Origin: Limibacillus sp.
GTDB lineage: Bacteria > Pseudomonadota > Alphaproteobacteria > Kiloniellales > CECT-8803
Assembly: GCA_037379885.1 (NCBI GenBank)
Contig: JARRJC010000006.1
Location: 28,769-92,768, forward strand
Direction: 5' to 3'
DNA length: 64,000 bases
Positions 1-7,892 of this stretch are shown here, piece after piece (position 1 is the first letter of the stretch; every line of letters starts with the position of its first letter). A program made the position numbers and the translations under genes. The notes under the pieces are model-generated. The model was not told where the DNA came from. It worked only from the letters and a program-made list of their open reading frames with translations, and made no database searches.

Positions 1-661
1 CCGGCGCGCCCTCGCGGTCGCGCGGCCAGAGGAAATCGATCTGCTCCGGGGAGAGCCGCTCGGCAAGGCGGACCCTGAGCAGTTCGTCGGTCCAGTCGCC
101 GGAAAGCTGGAGCGCCATGAGGTTGCCCCAGACAAGCGAGTCGGTGGGCGTCCAGGGCTCCGGCTCATAGCCCAGGGCCAGGAATTCCGGCGTGGGCAGC
201 GTCTGTTGCGCCATGAAGCCATTGACGCCCTCGGCATAGGCGTCGAGGGCGGCGCGGAGCTCGGGCGAGAGGCGCGGCAGTTGCTTTTCGGCCTCGGCGT
301 AGAGCTGGAGCGTGCGCATCAGACGGTCCAGTTCCAGCGTCGCCTCGCCGATCAGCTCGGAAAGGCGGCCGGCGCCCGCCCGCCGCGTCATGTCCATCTG
401 CCAGAGCCGTTCCTGTGCGTGCAGGAAACCGAGCGCACGATAGGCGTCCATCTCGCTCGCGGCGCGGATCGTGGCGATGTCGTCGTCGTCCCGCCAGATT
501 TCGACCGCAGCGTCCAGTCCCGGCAGGGCGGCGCTTCCCCGCGTCTGCGGACTGACGACCCAGCCGTAGGCGGCGAGGGCGGCGAGGGCGCAGACGAGAA
601 GAGCGCTGAGGCCGTAGAGGCCCCAACGGATCACCTTCCAAGCGACTTTGCCTTTCGCCAT
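1..661 (-). CDS. Penicillin acylase family protein, N-terminal part (cut by window edge)
   Basis: Reading the minus strand from ATG 661-659 gives about 220 residues without a stop to the window edge. The first ~30 residues hold a basic start (MAKGKVAWK) and one hydrophobic segment (GLYGLSALLVCALAALAAYGW), suggesting an uncleaved anchor or signal peptide. Next come features typical of penicillin/acyl-homoserine-lactone acylases: IWRDDDDIATIRAASEMDAY, then GFLHAQERLWQMDMTRR. This family makes a periplasmic Ntn-hydrolase that self-cleaves into alpha and beta subunits; the catalytic serine and beta subunit lie beyond the edge. Substrate (beta-lactam, acyl-homoserine lactone or other amide) cannot be told. 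Family call is firm, function open. Confidence 0.85.
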   Translation of the reverse strand, partial: MAKGKVAWKVIRWGLYGLSALLVCALAALAAYGWVVSPQTRGSAALPGLDAAVEIWRDDDDIATIRAASEMDAYRALGFLHAQERLWQMDMTRRAGAGRLSELIGEATLELDRLMRTLQLYAEAEKQLPRLSPELRAALDAYAEGVNGFMAQQTLPTPEFLALGYEPEPWTPTDSLVWGNLMALQLSGDWTDELLRVRLAERLSPEQIDFLWPRDREGAP

Positions 662-734
662 GGCTCGCCCTTCTTCCGCCGCCTCTCTTGAAGGTAGGGC
701 AGGGAGGGGCGCGCTCCAAGCGGTCCGGTGAGGG

Positions 735-2255
735 TCAGGCGGCGAAGCTGTCCTTATAGGTTTCGCGGAGCTGGTTCTTCTGGACCTTGCCCATGGTGTT
801 GCGGGGAAGCTCCTCCACGAAGTAGACGCACTTGGGCACCTTGAAGTTGGCGAGCTTGCCCTTGCAGGCTTCGATCACCTGTTCCTCGGTGATGTCAGCC
901 GAGCCGTCGCGGGTCGCAACGGCGGCCACGGCTTCCCCGAAGTCCGGGTGCGGCACGCCGATCACCGCGCTTTCGCCGATGCCCGGCAGCTCGTCCACCA
1001 CCAGCTCTATCTCCTTGGGGTAGACGTTGTAGCCGCCGCAGATCACCAGGTCCTTGGCGCGCCCGACGATGTGGATGTAGCCGCGCTCGTCGATCTTCGC
1101 CACGTCGCCGGTGATGAAGAAGCCGTCGGGGCGGAACTCCTCGGCCGTCTTCTCCGGCATGCGCCAGTAACCCGAAAAGACGTTCGGGCCCTTCACTTCC
1201 AGGACGCCGATCTCGTTGGTGCCCAGAACCTTGCCCTCTTCATCGGCGATCCGCACCTCGACGCCGGGCAGCGGGAAGCCGACCGTGCCGGCGCGGCGTT
1301 CGCCATCCAAGGGGTTGGAGGTGTTCATGCAGGTCTCGGTCATGCCGTAGCGCTCCAGGATGGCGAAGCCGCCGGAGCGCTCCTCGAACTCGCGGAAGGT
1401 CTCCTCCAGCAGCGGAGCCGACCCGGAGATGAAGAGCCGCATGTTCTTGCAGGTCTCCGGCCCGAAATCCGGGTGGGCGAGCAGGCGGGTGTAGAAGGTC
1501 GGCACGCCCATCATGGCGGTGCAGCGCGGCAGCATCTCGAGCGCCTGATCGGCGTCGAACTTGGGCAGGAAGATCATCTTCGCGCCCGACAGCAAGACGC
1601 AGTGCGTCGCCACGAAGAGGCCGTGGGTGTGGAAGATCGGCAGCGCGTGGAACAGCACGTCATCCTTCGTGAAGCCCCAGTAGTCGCGCAAGGTGAGGGT
1701 ATTGGCCCCCAGATTGCGGTGCGACAGCATGGCGCCCTTCGACCGGCCCGTGGTGCCGCTGGTGTAGAGGATCGCCGCCAGTTCGTCCCCGGCGGACTCA
1801 ACGCAGCCCACCGCCGGGTCCAGTCCTTCGGCTTCTTCCATCAGACTGCCGCCGCCCTCGGCCCCCAGGGTCAGGACATGGGGCACGCCGAGCTTTTCGG
1901 CCAGGCCCTTGAACTCGGCCTCGACCTTGGGGCGGCAGACGGCCACGGTCGGCTCGGCATCGCCCAGGAAGTAGGAGACTTCGGAGGCGGTGTAGGCCGT
2001 GTTGAGCGGCAGGTAGACGCCGCCGATCCGGATGCAGCCGAGATAGAGGAAGAGGTTCTCAGGCGACTTATCGACCTGGACGGCGACGCGGTCGCCCTTC
2101 TTGACGCCCTTGTCCTTCAGCAGTTGTCCGATGCGCCCGGAAATGCGGTCCAGGTCCTCGAAGCTGTAGAGCTTGCCGCCGGCCACCTCCATGACCGTCT
2201 CGGACCGGTCCTCGGGGAAATGCGCTTCCATCAGGGCGTAGAGATTCTCGTTCAT
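735..2255 (-). CDS. matB: Malonyl-CoA synthetase MatB
   Basis: A 506-residue member of the acyl-adenylate superfamily. The P-loop-like AMP-binding motif is seen around residue 160 (LYTSGTTGRSKGAMLSHRNL), followed by YGMTET and GYNVYPKEIELVVDELPGI, and the C-terminal catalytic lysine motif PRNTMGKVQKNQLR. These, the length, and the neighbours (matR, matA, TRAP transporter) identify it as malonate-CoA ligase: malonate + ATP + CoA to malonyl-CoA + AMP + PPi. I start it at the ATG at 2255 (MNENLYALMEAHF) because longer versions run into matR; only 4 bases separate it from the matR stop, so the two are co-transcribed. A methylmalonate/other dicarboxylate specificity is possible but less likely. 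Confidence 0.9.
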   Translation of the reverse strand: MNENLYALMEAHFPEDRSETVMEVAGGKLYSFEDLDRISGRIGQLLKDKGVKKGDRVAVQVDKSPENLFLYLGCIRIGGVYLPLNTAYTASEVSYFLGDAEPTVAVCRPKVEAEFKGLAEKLGVPHVLTLGAEGGGSLMEEAEGLDPAVGCVESAGDELAAILYTSGTTGRSKGAMLSHRNLGANTLTLRDYWGFTKDDVLFHALPIFHTHGLFVATHCVLLSGAKMIFLPKFDADQALEMLPRCTAMMGVPTFYTRLLAHPDFGPETCKNMRLFISGSAPLLEETFREFEERSGGFAILERYGMTETCMNTSNPLDGERRAGTVGFPLPGVEVRIADEEGKVLGTNEIGVLEVKGPNVFSGYWRMPEKTAEEFRPDGFFITGDVAKIDERGYIHIVGRAKDLVICGGYNVYPKEIELVVDELPGIGESAVIGVPHPDFGEAVAAVATRDGSADITEEQVIEACKGKLANFKVPKCVYFVEELPRNTMGKVQKNQLRETYKDSFAA

Positions 2256-2259
2256 CGCT

Positions 2260-3006
2260 TCAAAGGCCTCGTGCTTGTTTGGGTGTTGGAACTTCCTGGT
2301 CGTCTTCCAGAGTGGAGAGCAGGTCAACAAAGCTGTCCCCCTGGATCGCGACATGGCCGCGCATGGCCGCTTCGGCGTCCTCTTCGCGGTCCTCCAGAAT
2401 CGCCCGCATCACCTCTTCGTGCTCGTCCAGGGAGGCGGGGATGCGCCGCGTTCGCCGCAACTGGATGCGGCGGTAGGCGGCCAGGCGGTTGCGCAGGTTC
2501 AGGGTCTGTTGCTCCAGAAAGGCATTGTGGCTGCCCTCATAGATGGCCTCGTGGAACTGCTGGTTGGCGTCGTAGTAGTCGTCGGCGCTGCCCGCCTCGG
2601 CGGCGCGGCGGCAGGACTCGAAGGCCGCCTGAAGCTTGTAGCGCTCCTCCGGCGTCATGCGCTGGGCGGCAAGTCGCGCGCACTGACCTTCCAGCTCCGA
2701 CATCACCTCGAACATTTCAAAGAGTGTCTTTGCCGAGACCTTGGAGACCAGCGCTCCCTGGCGCGGGCGCATCTCGATCAGGCCGGAAGAGGAGAGCTGC
2801 AGGAGCGCTTCGCGGACCGGGGTTCGGGACACGCCGAAGCGTTTGGCCAGCAGGGTTTCGTCGAGCCGCGCGCCCGGGGCCAGCGCGCCGGACAGGATCT
2901 CCGCCTCCAACTGACGGCGCAGGTGGTCGGCTGTCCTCATCCGCTTCTTGGCGCTCGCATTCTTGGCGCTCATATTCTTGGCGCTTATGGCCTGTTCGCC
3001 TGACAT
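2260..3006 (-). CDS. matR: GntR/FadR-type regulator MatR
   Basis: The 248-residue protein has an N-terminal winged helix (LRRQLEAEILSGALAPGARL, then KRFGVSRTPVREAL) and a C-terminal all-helical FCD ligand domain (FEVMSELEGQCARLAA, DANQQFHEAI, SLDEHEEVMRAI). The FCD subgroup usually binds organic acids. It is followed at 4 bases by matB and lies divergent to matPQMA, matching MatR of rhizobial malonate operons. I choose ATG 3006 because the likely promoter (3052-3081) lies between it and the alternative upstream start at 3081. Its N-terminus has an odd low-complexity stretch of x-S-A-K-N pentapeptides encoded by three 15-bp tandem units (2944-2988). The ligand is inferred to be malonate or malonyl-CoA. 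Confidence 0.88.
   Translation of the reverse strand: MSGEQAISAKNMSAKNASAKKRMRTADHLRRQLEAEILSGALAPGARLDETLLAKRFGVSRTPVREALLQLSSSGLIEMRPRQGALVSKVSAKTLFEMFEVMSELEGQCARLAAQRMTPEERYKLQAAFESCRRAAEAGSADDYYDANQQFHEAIYEGSHNAFLEQQTLNLRNRLAAYRRIQLRRTRRIPASLDEHEEVMRAILEDREEDAEAAMRGHVAIQGDSFVDLLSTLEDDQEVPTPKQARGL
2944..2988. repeat. Three tandem 15-bp units in matR N-terminus
   Basis: Units start at 2944, 2959 and 2974, each beginning TTCTTGGCGCT. On the coding (minus) strand they encode the pentapeptide series I-S-A-K-N, M-S-A-K-N, A-S-A-K-K ahead of the DNA-binding domain. Being a multiple of 3, slippage would alter the length of the basic N-terminal tail without frameshift. Confidence 0.85.
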
Positions 3007-3051
3007 CGCGGCCCCACTGCTCGATAGTCCGGTTGCTCTGAATTCGTAAAC

Positions 3052-3081
3052 ATTATGCACAGAAGTGGTTTTTGTATACAA
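3052..3081 (-). promoter_or_regulatory. matR promoter overlapping a TTGTATACAA operator
   Basis: A perfect 10-bp palindrome TTGTATACAA lies at 3072-3081. On the minus strand its TTGTAT half is a -35 element, followed by an 18-base spacer and CATAAT (3057-3052) as -10. The same palindrome is, as I recall, the core of the MatR site described in Rhizobium leguminosarum bv. trifolii. The placement implies autorepression, and the site sits about 190 bp upstream of matP so could also control the divergent operon. Confidence 0.7.
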
Positions 3082-3182
3082 GACTGGACAGCGCGCTACT
3101 TTGACCGTAACCTTTCGATAGTGCGGCTTCGTCTTCCGCTATGACGCGAGCTAAGCCGCATCGGGAGTTAGAGGAAAAAATG

Positions 3183-3202
3183 CCCCCGCGCTGAAGCGGG
3201 GG
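3183..3202 (-). terminator. GC hairpin with T-run on the minus strand in the matP leader
   Basis: A 7-bp stem CCCCCGC/GCGGGGG (3183-3189, 3196-3202) with loop GCTGAA. On the minus strand it is followed by a run of six T (complement of 3175-3180), so it has the form of an intrinsic terminator facing matR. On the plus strand it would be a hairpin in the matP 5' UTR. It could insulate matR-matB from antisense transcription. Confidence 0.5.
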
Positions 3203-3272
3203 GTTCGGTGAGGGAGGGGCGACTGTAATGGCCCGTCTCAGCCGACGTTTCTAATGGGAGGAGAACCAAGAA

Positions 3273-4280
3273 ATGTTCACTAGCAAGTCATTCCATCTGA
3301 AGGTAGCCGGCGTCGCCGCCGCTGCTCTCATGCTGGCCACGCCGGCACTCGCGGAAACCACGCTCAAGGCCTCTCACCAGTGGCCCGGCGGCAAGGGCGA
3401 CGTGCGCGACGAGATGGTGCAGATCATCGCCAAGGAAGTCGAAAAGGCGGGCGTCGATCTGAAGGTGCAGGTCTATCCCGGCGGCTCGCTCTTCAAGGCG
3501 AAGCAGCAGTGGGACGCCATGACCAAGAACCAGCTCGACATCTCGGCATTCCCGCTGGACTACGCGAGCGGCCGTCACCCGCAGTTCAGCGCCACGCTGA
3601 TGCCGGGTCTGGTCAAGAACCACGATCACGCAAAGCGTCTGAACGATTCGCCCTACATGGATGAGATCAAGAAGATCATCAATGACGCGGGCATCATCGT
3701 GCTGTCCGACGCCTGGCTGGCCGGTGGCTTTGTCGGCAAGGACAAGTGCATCACCAGCCCCGCCGATGCGCAGGGCCAGGTCATGCGCGCGGCCGGTCCG
3801 GCCTTCGAGCAGATGCTGGTCGAGGCCGGCGCCTCGATCAACTCCATGCCGTCTTCCGAGCTCTACACCGGTCTTCAGACCGGCGTGCTCGATGGCGCGA
3901 ACACCAGCTCGGGCTCCTTCGTTTCCTACCGGATCTACGAGCAGGTCAAGTGCCTGACGCCTCCGGGGGATTTCGCCCTCTGGTTCATGTACGAGCCGAT
4001 CCTGATGTCCAAGTCGTCCTTCGATTCCCTGACGCCTGAACAGCAGAAGGCGCTGATGGACGCGGGCCAGGTCGCCGAGGACTACTTCTTCGAGGAAGCC
4101 AAGGGCCTGGATAAGGAACTGGTCGAGGTCTACGAGAAGGCCGGCGTCCAGATCAATCCGATGACCAAGGAGGATTACGACGCCTGGGTCGCCGTGGCGA
4201 AAAAGTCCTCTTACAAGATCTTCGCCGAGAACGTCCCCGGCGGGGCCGAGATCATCGAGAAGGCCTTGGCCGTCGAGTGA
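3273..4280 (+). CDS. matP: TRAP transporter substrate-binding protein (malonate, MatP/DctP)
   Basis: A 335-residue periplasmic binding protein of the DctP family. Residues 1-27 are a clear Sec signal peptide (basic start, then VAGVAAAALMLATPALA, cleavage after ALA). The mature part starts TTLKASHQWPGGKGDVRDEM, and shows the family features VYPGGSLFKAKQQWDAM and AGPAFEQMLVEAGA followed by the STP-like region (SELYTGLQTGVLDGANTS) that contacts the carboxylate of the ligand. The ATG at 3273 follows a good ribosome site (GGGAGGAGAACC). Context with matB and matA makes malonate the likely ligand, as for MatP of Sinorhizobium. A terminator-like hairpin follows at once, which fits high expression of the binding protein relative to the membrane subunits. 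Confidence 0.88.
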   Translation: MFTSKSFHLKVAGVAAAALMLATPALAETTLKASHQWPGGKGDVRDEMVQIIAKEVEKAGVDLKVQVYPGGSLFKAKQQWDAMTKNQLDISAFPLDYASGRHPQFSATLMPGLVKNHDHAKRLNDSPYMDEIKKIINDAGIIVLSDAWLAGGFVGKDKCITSPADAQGQVMRAAGPAFEQMLVEAGASINSMPSSELYTGLQTGVLDGANTSSGSFVSYRIYEQVKCLTPPGDFALWFMYEPILMSKSSFDSLTPEQQKALMDAGQVAEDYFFEEAKGLDKELVEVYEKAGVQINPMTKEDYDAWVAVAKKSSYKIFAENVPGGAEIIEKALAVE

Positions 4281-4293
4281 TCCAACGAGGGGG

Positions 4294-4327
4294 CGGGGGC
4301 CGCTGAGCTGCGGCCCCCGTTTCTTTT
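4294..4327 (+). terminator. Intercistronic terminator/attenuator matP-matQ
   Basis: A 10-bp perfect stem (4294-4303 with 4310-4319, arms CGGGGGCCGC and GCGGCCCCCG), 6-base loop, then TTTCTTTT. It lies 14 bases after the matP stop and 58 bases before matQ. In a co-directional operon this would lower matQMA transcription and protect matP mRNA. Confidence 0.8.
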
Positions 4328-4384
4328 CGGAGGTTTTTGCGGTCTGCTAAGGACCCACCAAAGTTCCGCAGGGGATCGAGAAGA

Positions 4385-4903
4385 ATGGACGCCTTCATTT
4401 CCGCTGTCCGCTGGACCTCCCGCTTCTTCGGCGTCATAGCGGTGCTTCTGCTGCTGGCGGCCGTCTTGGCGGTCTGCCATCTGGTCATCGTTCGCTACAT
4501 CCTCAACAGTTCCGCCATCTGGCAGCACGAGTTCGTGACCTTTTCGATCATCGGCTCGACGCTGCTGGGCAGCCCCTACGTGCTGCTGACGCGCGGCCAT
4601 GTGAACGTGGACCTGCTGCCGCAGTACCTGGGGCAGAAGGGGCGTCTGCTGCTGGCGCTTGTCGCCTCGGGCCTCTCCTTCGTTTTCTGCGCGGTGGTCG
4701 GCTTCGCCGGGTTCGAGGTTTGGCTGGAGGCCCTGACCAACGGTTGGCGCAACGAGACGGTTTGGGCGCCGCCCTTGTGGATCCCCTACATGGCGATCCC
4801 GCTTGGCCTGGGGCTCGTCTGCCTGCAATACCTGGCCGACGTGCTTGCGCTTTTAACCGGGCGTGACATGCCCTTCGGGTTGCCACCCAAGGGTGGGGAG
4901 TAG
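4385..4903 (+). CDS. matQ: TRAP transporter small permease (MatQ/DctQ)
   Basis: A 172-residue membrane protein with the DctQ layout of four hydrophobic helices: residues ~13-35 (FFGVIAVLLLLAAVLAVCHL), ~50-68, ~80-105 (LLLALVASGLSFVFCAVVGF) and ~130-155. The motif SAIWQHEFVTFSIIGSTLLG and the region DLLPQYLGQKGRLL before the third helix are typical. Start at ATG 4385 (MDAFISAVRW), preceded by GGGATCGAGAAG; an upstream in-frame start at 4337 would begin inside the terminator's downstream flank. It pairs with the large permease MatM, starting 5 bases after its stop. Confidence 0.85.
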   Translation: MDAFISAVRWTSRFFGVIAVLLLLAAVLAVCHLVIVRYILNSSAIWQHEFVTFSIIGSTLLGSPYVLLTRGHVNVDLLPQYLGQKGRLLLALVASGLSFVFCAVVGFAGFEVWLEALTNGWRNETVWAPPLWIPYMAIPLGLGLVCLQYLADVLALLTGRDMPFGLPPKGGE

Positions 4904-4908
4904 GGGCC

Positions 4909-6225
4909 ATGAGTGAGCTTCAAATCGGCCTCTTGGTCGCCATCGTCACGATCGTCATTCTGCTGTCGGGCGCGCCGGTCGCCTTCAGCCTCGGCATCGT
5001 CGCCGTCGGCTTCCTGGTGGTCTTCGACGGCTTCGGCGCGCTCTCCTTCGTCGCCGATATCTTCTATGGCGGCTTGGACAGCTTCGCGCTGCTCTCGATC
5101 CCCATGTTCATCCTGATGGGGGCGGCCATCGCCTCCTCGCGCGCCGGCGCCGACCTCTACGAGGCCCTGGACCGCTGGCTCTACCGCGTGCCGGGCGGGC
5201 TCATGGCCTCCAACATCGGCGCCTGCGCGATCTTCGCCGCGCTATCGGGCTCTTCGCCCGCGACCTGTGCGGCGATCGGCAAGATGGGCATCCCGGAGAT
5301 GCGCAAGCGCGGCTATCCCGCCTCCGTCGCGACCGGTTCCATCGCCGCGGGCGGCACGCTCGGCATCCTGATCCCGCCGTCGATCACCATGATCGTCTAC
5401 GGCATCGCGACCGAGACCTCGATCGGGCGGCTCTTCCTGGCGGGGCTGGTGCCCGGCCTGCTGCTGACGGGGCTGTTCATCGCCTGGGGACTCTTTTCGG
5501 CCTGGCGAAAGGGCTACGAGTTCGTCGAACCCGGCCTGCGCTACAGTCTGATGCAGAAGATCGAGATGCTGCCGAAGGTCGGTCCCTTCCTGCTCATCAT
5601 CGCCGGTATCCTCTACGTGCTCTACGGCGGCGTTGCCACGCCTTCGGAAGCGGCGGGCGTGGGCGCGATGTTCTGCCTGCTGCTGGTGATCGTGATCTAC
5701 AAGGTTCACCGCAAGGGCGAGCTCTTCTCCATCTTCCGCGATTCCATGCGGGAGTCGGTGATGATCCTGATGATCATCGCCGCCGCCGACCTGTTCAGCT
5801 ACATGATGTCCAGCCTCTTCATCACCCAGTCGCTGGCCATGTGGATCGCGGACCTGGAGGTCAACCGCTGGGTCCTGATGGGCTGCATCAACCTGTTCCT
5901 GCTGGTCGCGGGTTTCTTCCTGCCGCCGGTCGCGGTCATCCTGATGGCGGCCCCGACGCTCTTGCCGATCATCGAGACCATCGGTTTCGACGCCATCTGG
6001 TTCGCCGTGGTCCTGACCATCAACATGGAGATCGGGCTGATCACCCCGCCGGTGGGACTGAACCTCTACGTCATCAACGGCATTGCGCCGGACGTTAAGT
6101 TGCAGACGATCCTGTTGGGGGCCTTGCCCTTCATGCTTTGCATGGTGGTCGCCATCGTGCTGCTCTGCATCTTCCCGGAGATCGCCTTGTGGCTGCCGGA
6201 GGCCTTGATGGGGCCGGCAATATAG
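4909..6225 (+). CDS. matM: TRAP transporter large permease (MatM/DctM)
   Basis: The 438-residue protein is the usual DctM length and consists almost wholly of hydrophobic helices (about 12). Diagnostic stretches include SIPMFILMGAAIASSRAG, GSSPATCAAIGKMGIPEM, AAGGTLGILIPPSITMIVYG and the C-terminal NMEIGLITPPVGLNLYVING. It catalyses Na+-coupled uptake of the substrate handed over by MatP. The ATG at 4909 follows the matQ stop with GGGGAGTAGGGG as ribosome site. Neighbouring matA completes the operon. Confidence 0.9.
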   Translation: MSELQIGLLVAIVTIVILLSGAPVAFSLGIVAVGFLVVFDGFGALSFVADIFYGGLDSFALLSIPMFILMGAAIASSRAGADLYEALDRWLYRVPGGLMASNIGACAIFAALSGSSPATCAAIGKMGIPEMRKRGYPASVATGSIAAGGTLGILIPPSITMIVYGIATETSIGRLFLAGLVPGLLLTGLFIAWGLFSAWRKGYEFVEPGLRYSLMQKIEMLPKVGPFLLIIAGILYVLYGGVATPSEAAGVGAMFCLLLVIVIYKVHRKGELFSIFRDSMRESVMILMIIAAADLFSYMMSSLFITQSLAMWIADLEVNRWVLMGCINLFLLVAGFFLPPVAVILMAAPTLLPIIETIGFDAIWFAVVLTINMEIGLITPPVGLNLYVINGIAPDVKLQTILLGALPFMLCMVVAIVLLCIFPEIALWLPEALMGPAI

Positions 6226-6305
6226 AGAAAGAGGGCTGTCATGCCCGCCGTCCGATCCCTATCTTCTAGGGGGTGGCGACCGCTGACCAGTTGAGAGATT
6301 TGCCT

Positions 6306-7802
6306 ATGGCCCAAGCCGCCAACCAGACTGAAGCATCCGAACCGCGGGCCGGGCTGGTCGGACGCACCCTGCGCAACCTCAGCTCGGCCTGGCGCGAGGC
6401 CGCGAACTCCGCGGCCCGCACCATCGGCCTGCCAGAGCCGCACCTGCCCCCGACCGACCGCCGCGCGCTCAAGCGTTTCATGCAGGAGTGTCTGGACGCG
6501 CGGGGCGGGGAGGTTTCGGCGCGGCTCCAGGCCGCCGAACTGGGACAGCTTTACCTGAAGGCGGACAGCGAGGGCCGCCGCCGCTTCCTGACGATCCTGG
6601 CCGAGGACTTCGCGGTCGATCAGGCGCTGGTGGAGGAGGCTGTCGAGGGATTCGCGCGGGCCTCGACCAAGGCGGAAAGGCTAGAGGCGGAGCAGAGCCT
6701 GCGCCGCGCGCTGGTGCCGCAGCGGCGCCGGCTGATCACCAAGTTCACCGCGCTGAAGGAAGGCGTCAAGTTCCTCGTCGACCTGCGCGCGGAGCTTCTT
6801 CCAATGACGAAAGAATCCTCTTCGCTCAAATCGTTAGACGAAGACCTTAAGGATTTACTTGAGCATTGGTTCGACTTCGGTTTCCTGGACCTGCGGCCCA
6901 TCACCTGGGATTCGCCTGCCTCGCTTCTGGAAAAGCTGATCGACTACGAGGCCGTGCACGAGATCCGTTCCTGGCACGACCTGCGCAACCGTCTGGATTC
7001 GGACCGGCGCTGCTATGCGCTCTTCCACCCGCGCATGCCCGAGGAGCCGCTGGCCTTCGTCGAGGTGGCCCTGGTCAAGGGCCTGGCCGGCTCGGTGCAG
7101 GCGCTGCTGGATGAGGAGGCGCCGCTCTCTGATCCGGCGAGCGCCGACACGGCCATCTTCTATTCCATCTCCAACACGCAAAAGGGCCTCACCGGCATCT
7201 CCTTTGGCGAATACCTCATCAAGGGCGCGGTCCAGCGCCTGAAGTCGGAACACCCCAATCTCAGGACCTTTGCGACCCTCTCGCCCGTGCCGGGCTTCAT
7301 GTCCTGGCTGAAGGGCCTTGAAGACGCGGCCCTTCTGTCGGTCTTGACCGAGGAGGAGCAGGGCGGCCTGCGCGCCCTTGCGGGCAGCGACAAGGCGGCG
7401 GAGGCCTTCCGCAGCATCCTGGCGCGCCCCGGCTGGGAGGACGACGAGACCACGCGCCGCGCCATGAAGGAGGCGCTGCTGCGCCTGGTGTCGATCTATT
7501 TCGATCAGCGGCGGAGCGACCGGCAGCCCATCGACCCCGTCGGGCGCTTCCACCTGCGCAACGGCGCGCGGCTGGAGCGCATCAACTGGATGGGCGACCG
7601 TTCGGCCAAGGGGATGCAGCAGGCCGCGGGCCTGATGGTCAACTACCGCTACGATCCGGATTCCATCGAGGCCAACCACGAAGCCTACGTGAAGGATGGG
7701 GAGGTGGCCTTGAGCGGCGAGGTCGCCAAGCAGCTACGCGCGGCCCGCGCCTCGGACAGCGATGGATACTTCAGCCGCAAGCCGTCGAAAAAGACTGCCT
7801 GA
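6306..7802 (+). CDS. matA: Malonyl-CoA decarboxylase MatA
   Basis: A 498-residue malonyl-CoA decarboxylase: malonyl-CoA to acetyl-CoA + CO2. The N-terminal half is helical. The C-terminal GNAT-like catalytic half shows CYALFHPRMPEEPLAFVEVA, FYSISNTQKGLTGISFGEYL, TLSPVPGFMSWL (family serine) and RFHLRNGARLERINWMGD followed by GLMVNYRY (histidine region), all hallmark MCD motifs. I prefer ATG 6306 (MAQAANQTE, preceded by GAGAG); a GTG at 6273 in the same frame is possible and has an AGGGG just upstream. It ends the matPQM operon and finishes the route malonate to acetyl-CoA started by MatB. Confidence 0.9.
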   Translation: MAQAANQTEASEPRAGLVGRTLRNLSSAWREAANSAARTIGLPEPHLPPTDRRALKRFMQECLDARGGEVSARLQAAELGQLYLKADSEGRRRFLTILAEDFAVDQALVEEAVEGFARASTKAERLEAEQSLRRALVPQRRRLITKFTALKEGVKFLVDLRAELLPMTKESSSLKSLDEDLKDLLEHWFDFGFLDLRPITWDSPASLLEKLIDYEAVHEIRSWHDLRNRLDSDRRCYALFHPRMPEEPLAFVEVALVKGLAGSVQALLDEEAPLSDPASADTAIFYSISNTQKGLTGISFGEYLIKGAVQRLKSEHPNLRTFATLSPVPGFMSWLKGLEDAALLSVLTEEEQGGLRALAGSDKAAEAFRSILARPGWEDDETTRRAMKEALLRLVSIYFDQRRSDRQPIDPVGRFHLRNGARLERINWMGDRSAKGMQQAAGLMVNYRYDPDSIEANHEAYVKDGEVALSGEVAKQLRAARASDSDGYFSRKPSKKTA

Positions 7803-7833
7803 CGGCGTTCGCACGGGGTTTCGCCGCCCGCGT

Positions 7834-7882
7834 CTAAGCCTTATCCTTGGAAGGATCGTCTCTTTCCTCTCCCAAGGCTTAG
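7834..7882 (+). promoter_or_regulatory. Structured mRNA leader covering the decarboxylase ribosome site
   Basis: A perfect 9-bp stem CTAAGCCTT (7834-7842) / AAGGCTTAG (7874-7882) encloses a second, directly stacked hairpin ATCCTT / AAGGAT (7843-7848, 7851-7856). The 3' arm runs into the Shine-Dalgarno AGGAG (7881-7885) of the TTG start at 7893, so folding would partly hide it. Alphaproteobacterial ornithine decarboxylase genes are known to carry a conserved speF leader RNA; whether this matches that family needs a covariance-model search. Confidence 0.6.
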
Positions 7883-7892
7883 GAGCCAGGCT

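Noticed and set aside
948..3041. 697-codon plus-strand frame opposite matB/matR
   Set aside because: Shadow frame spanning both genes; no motifs.
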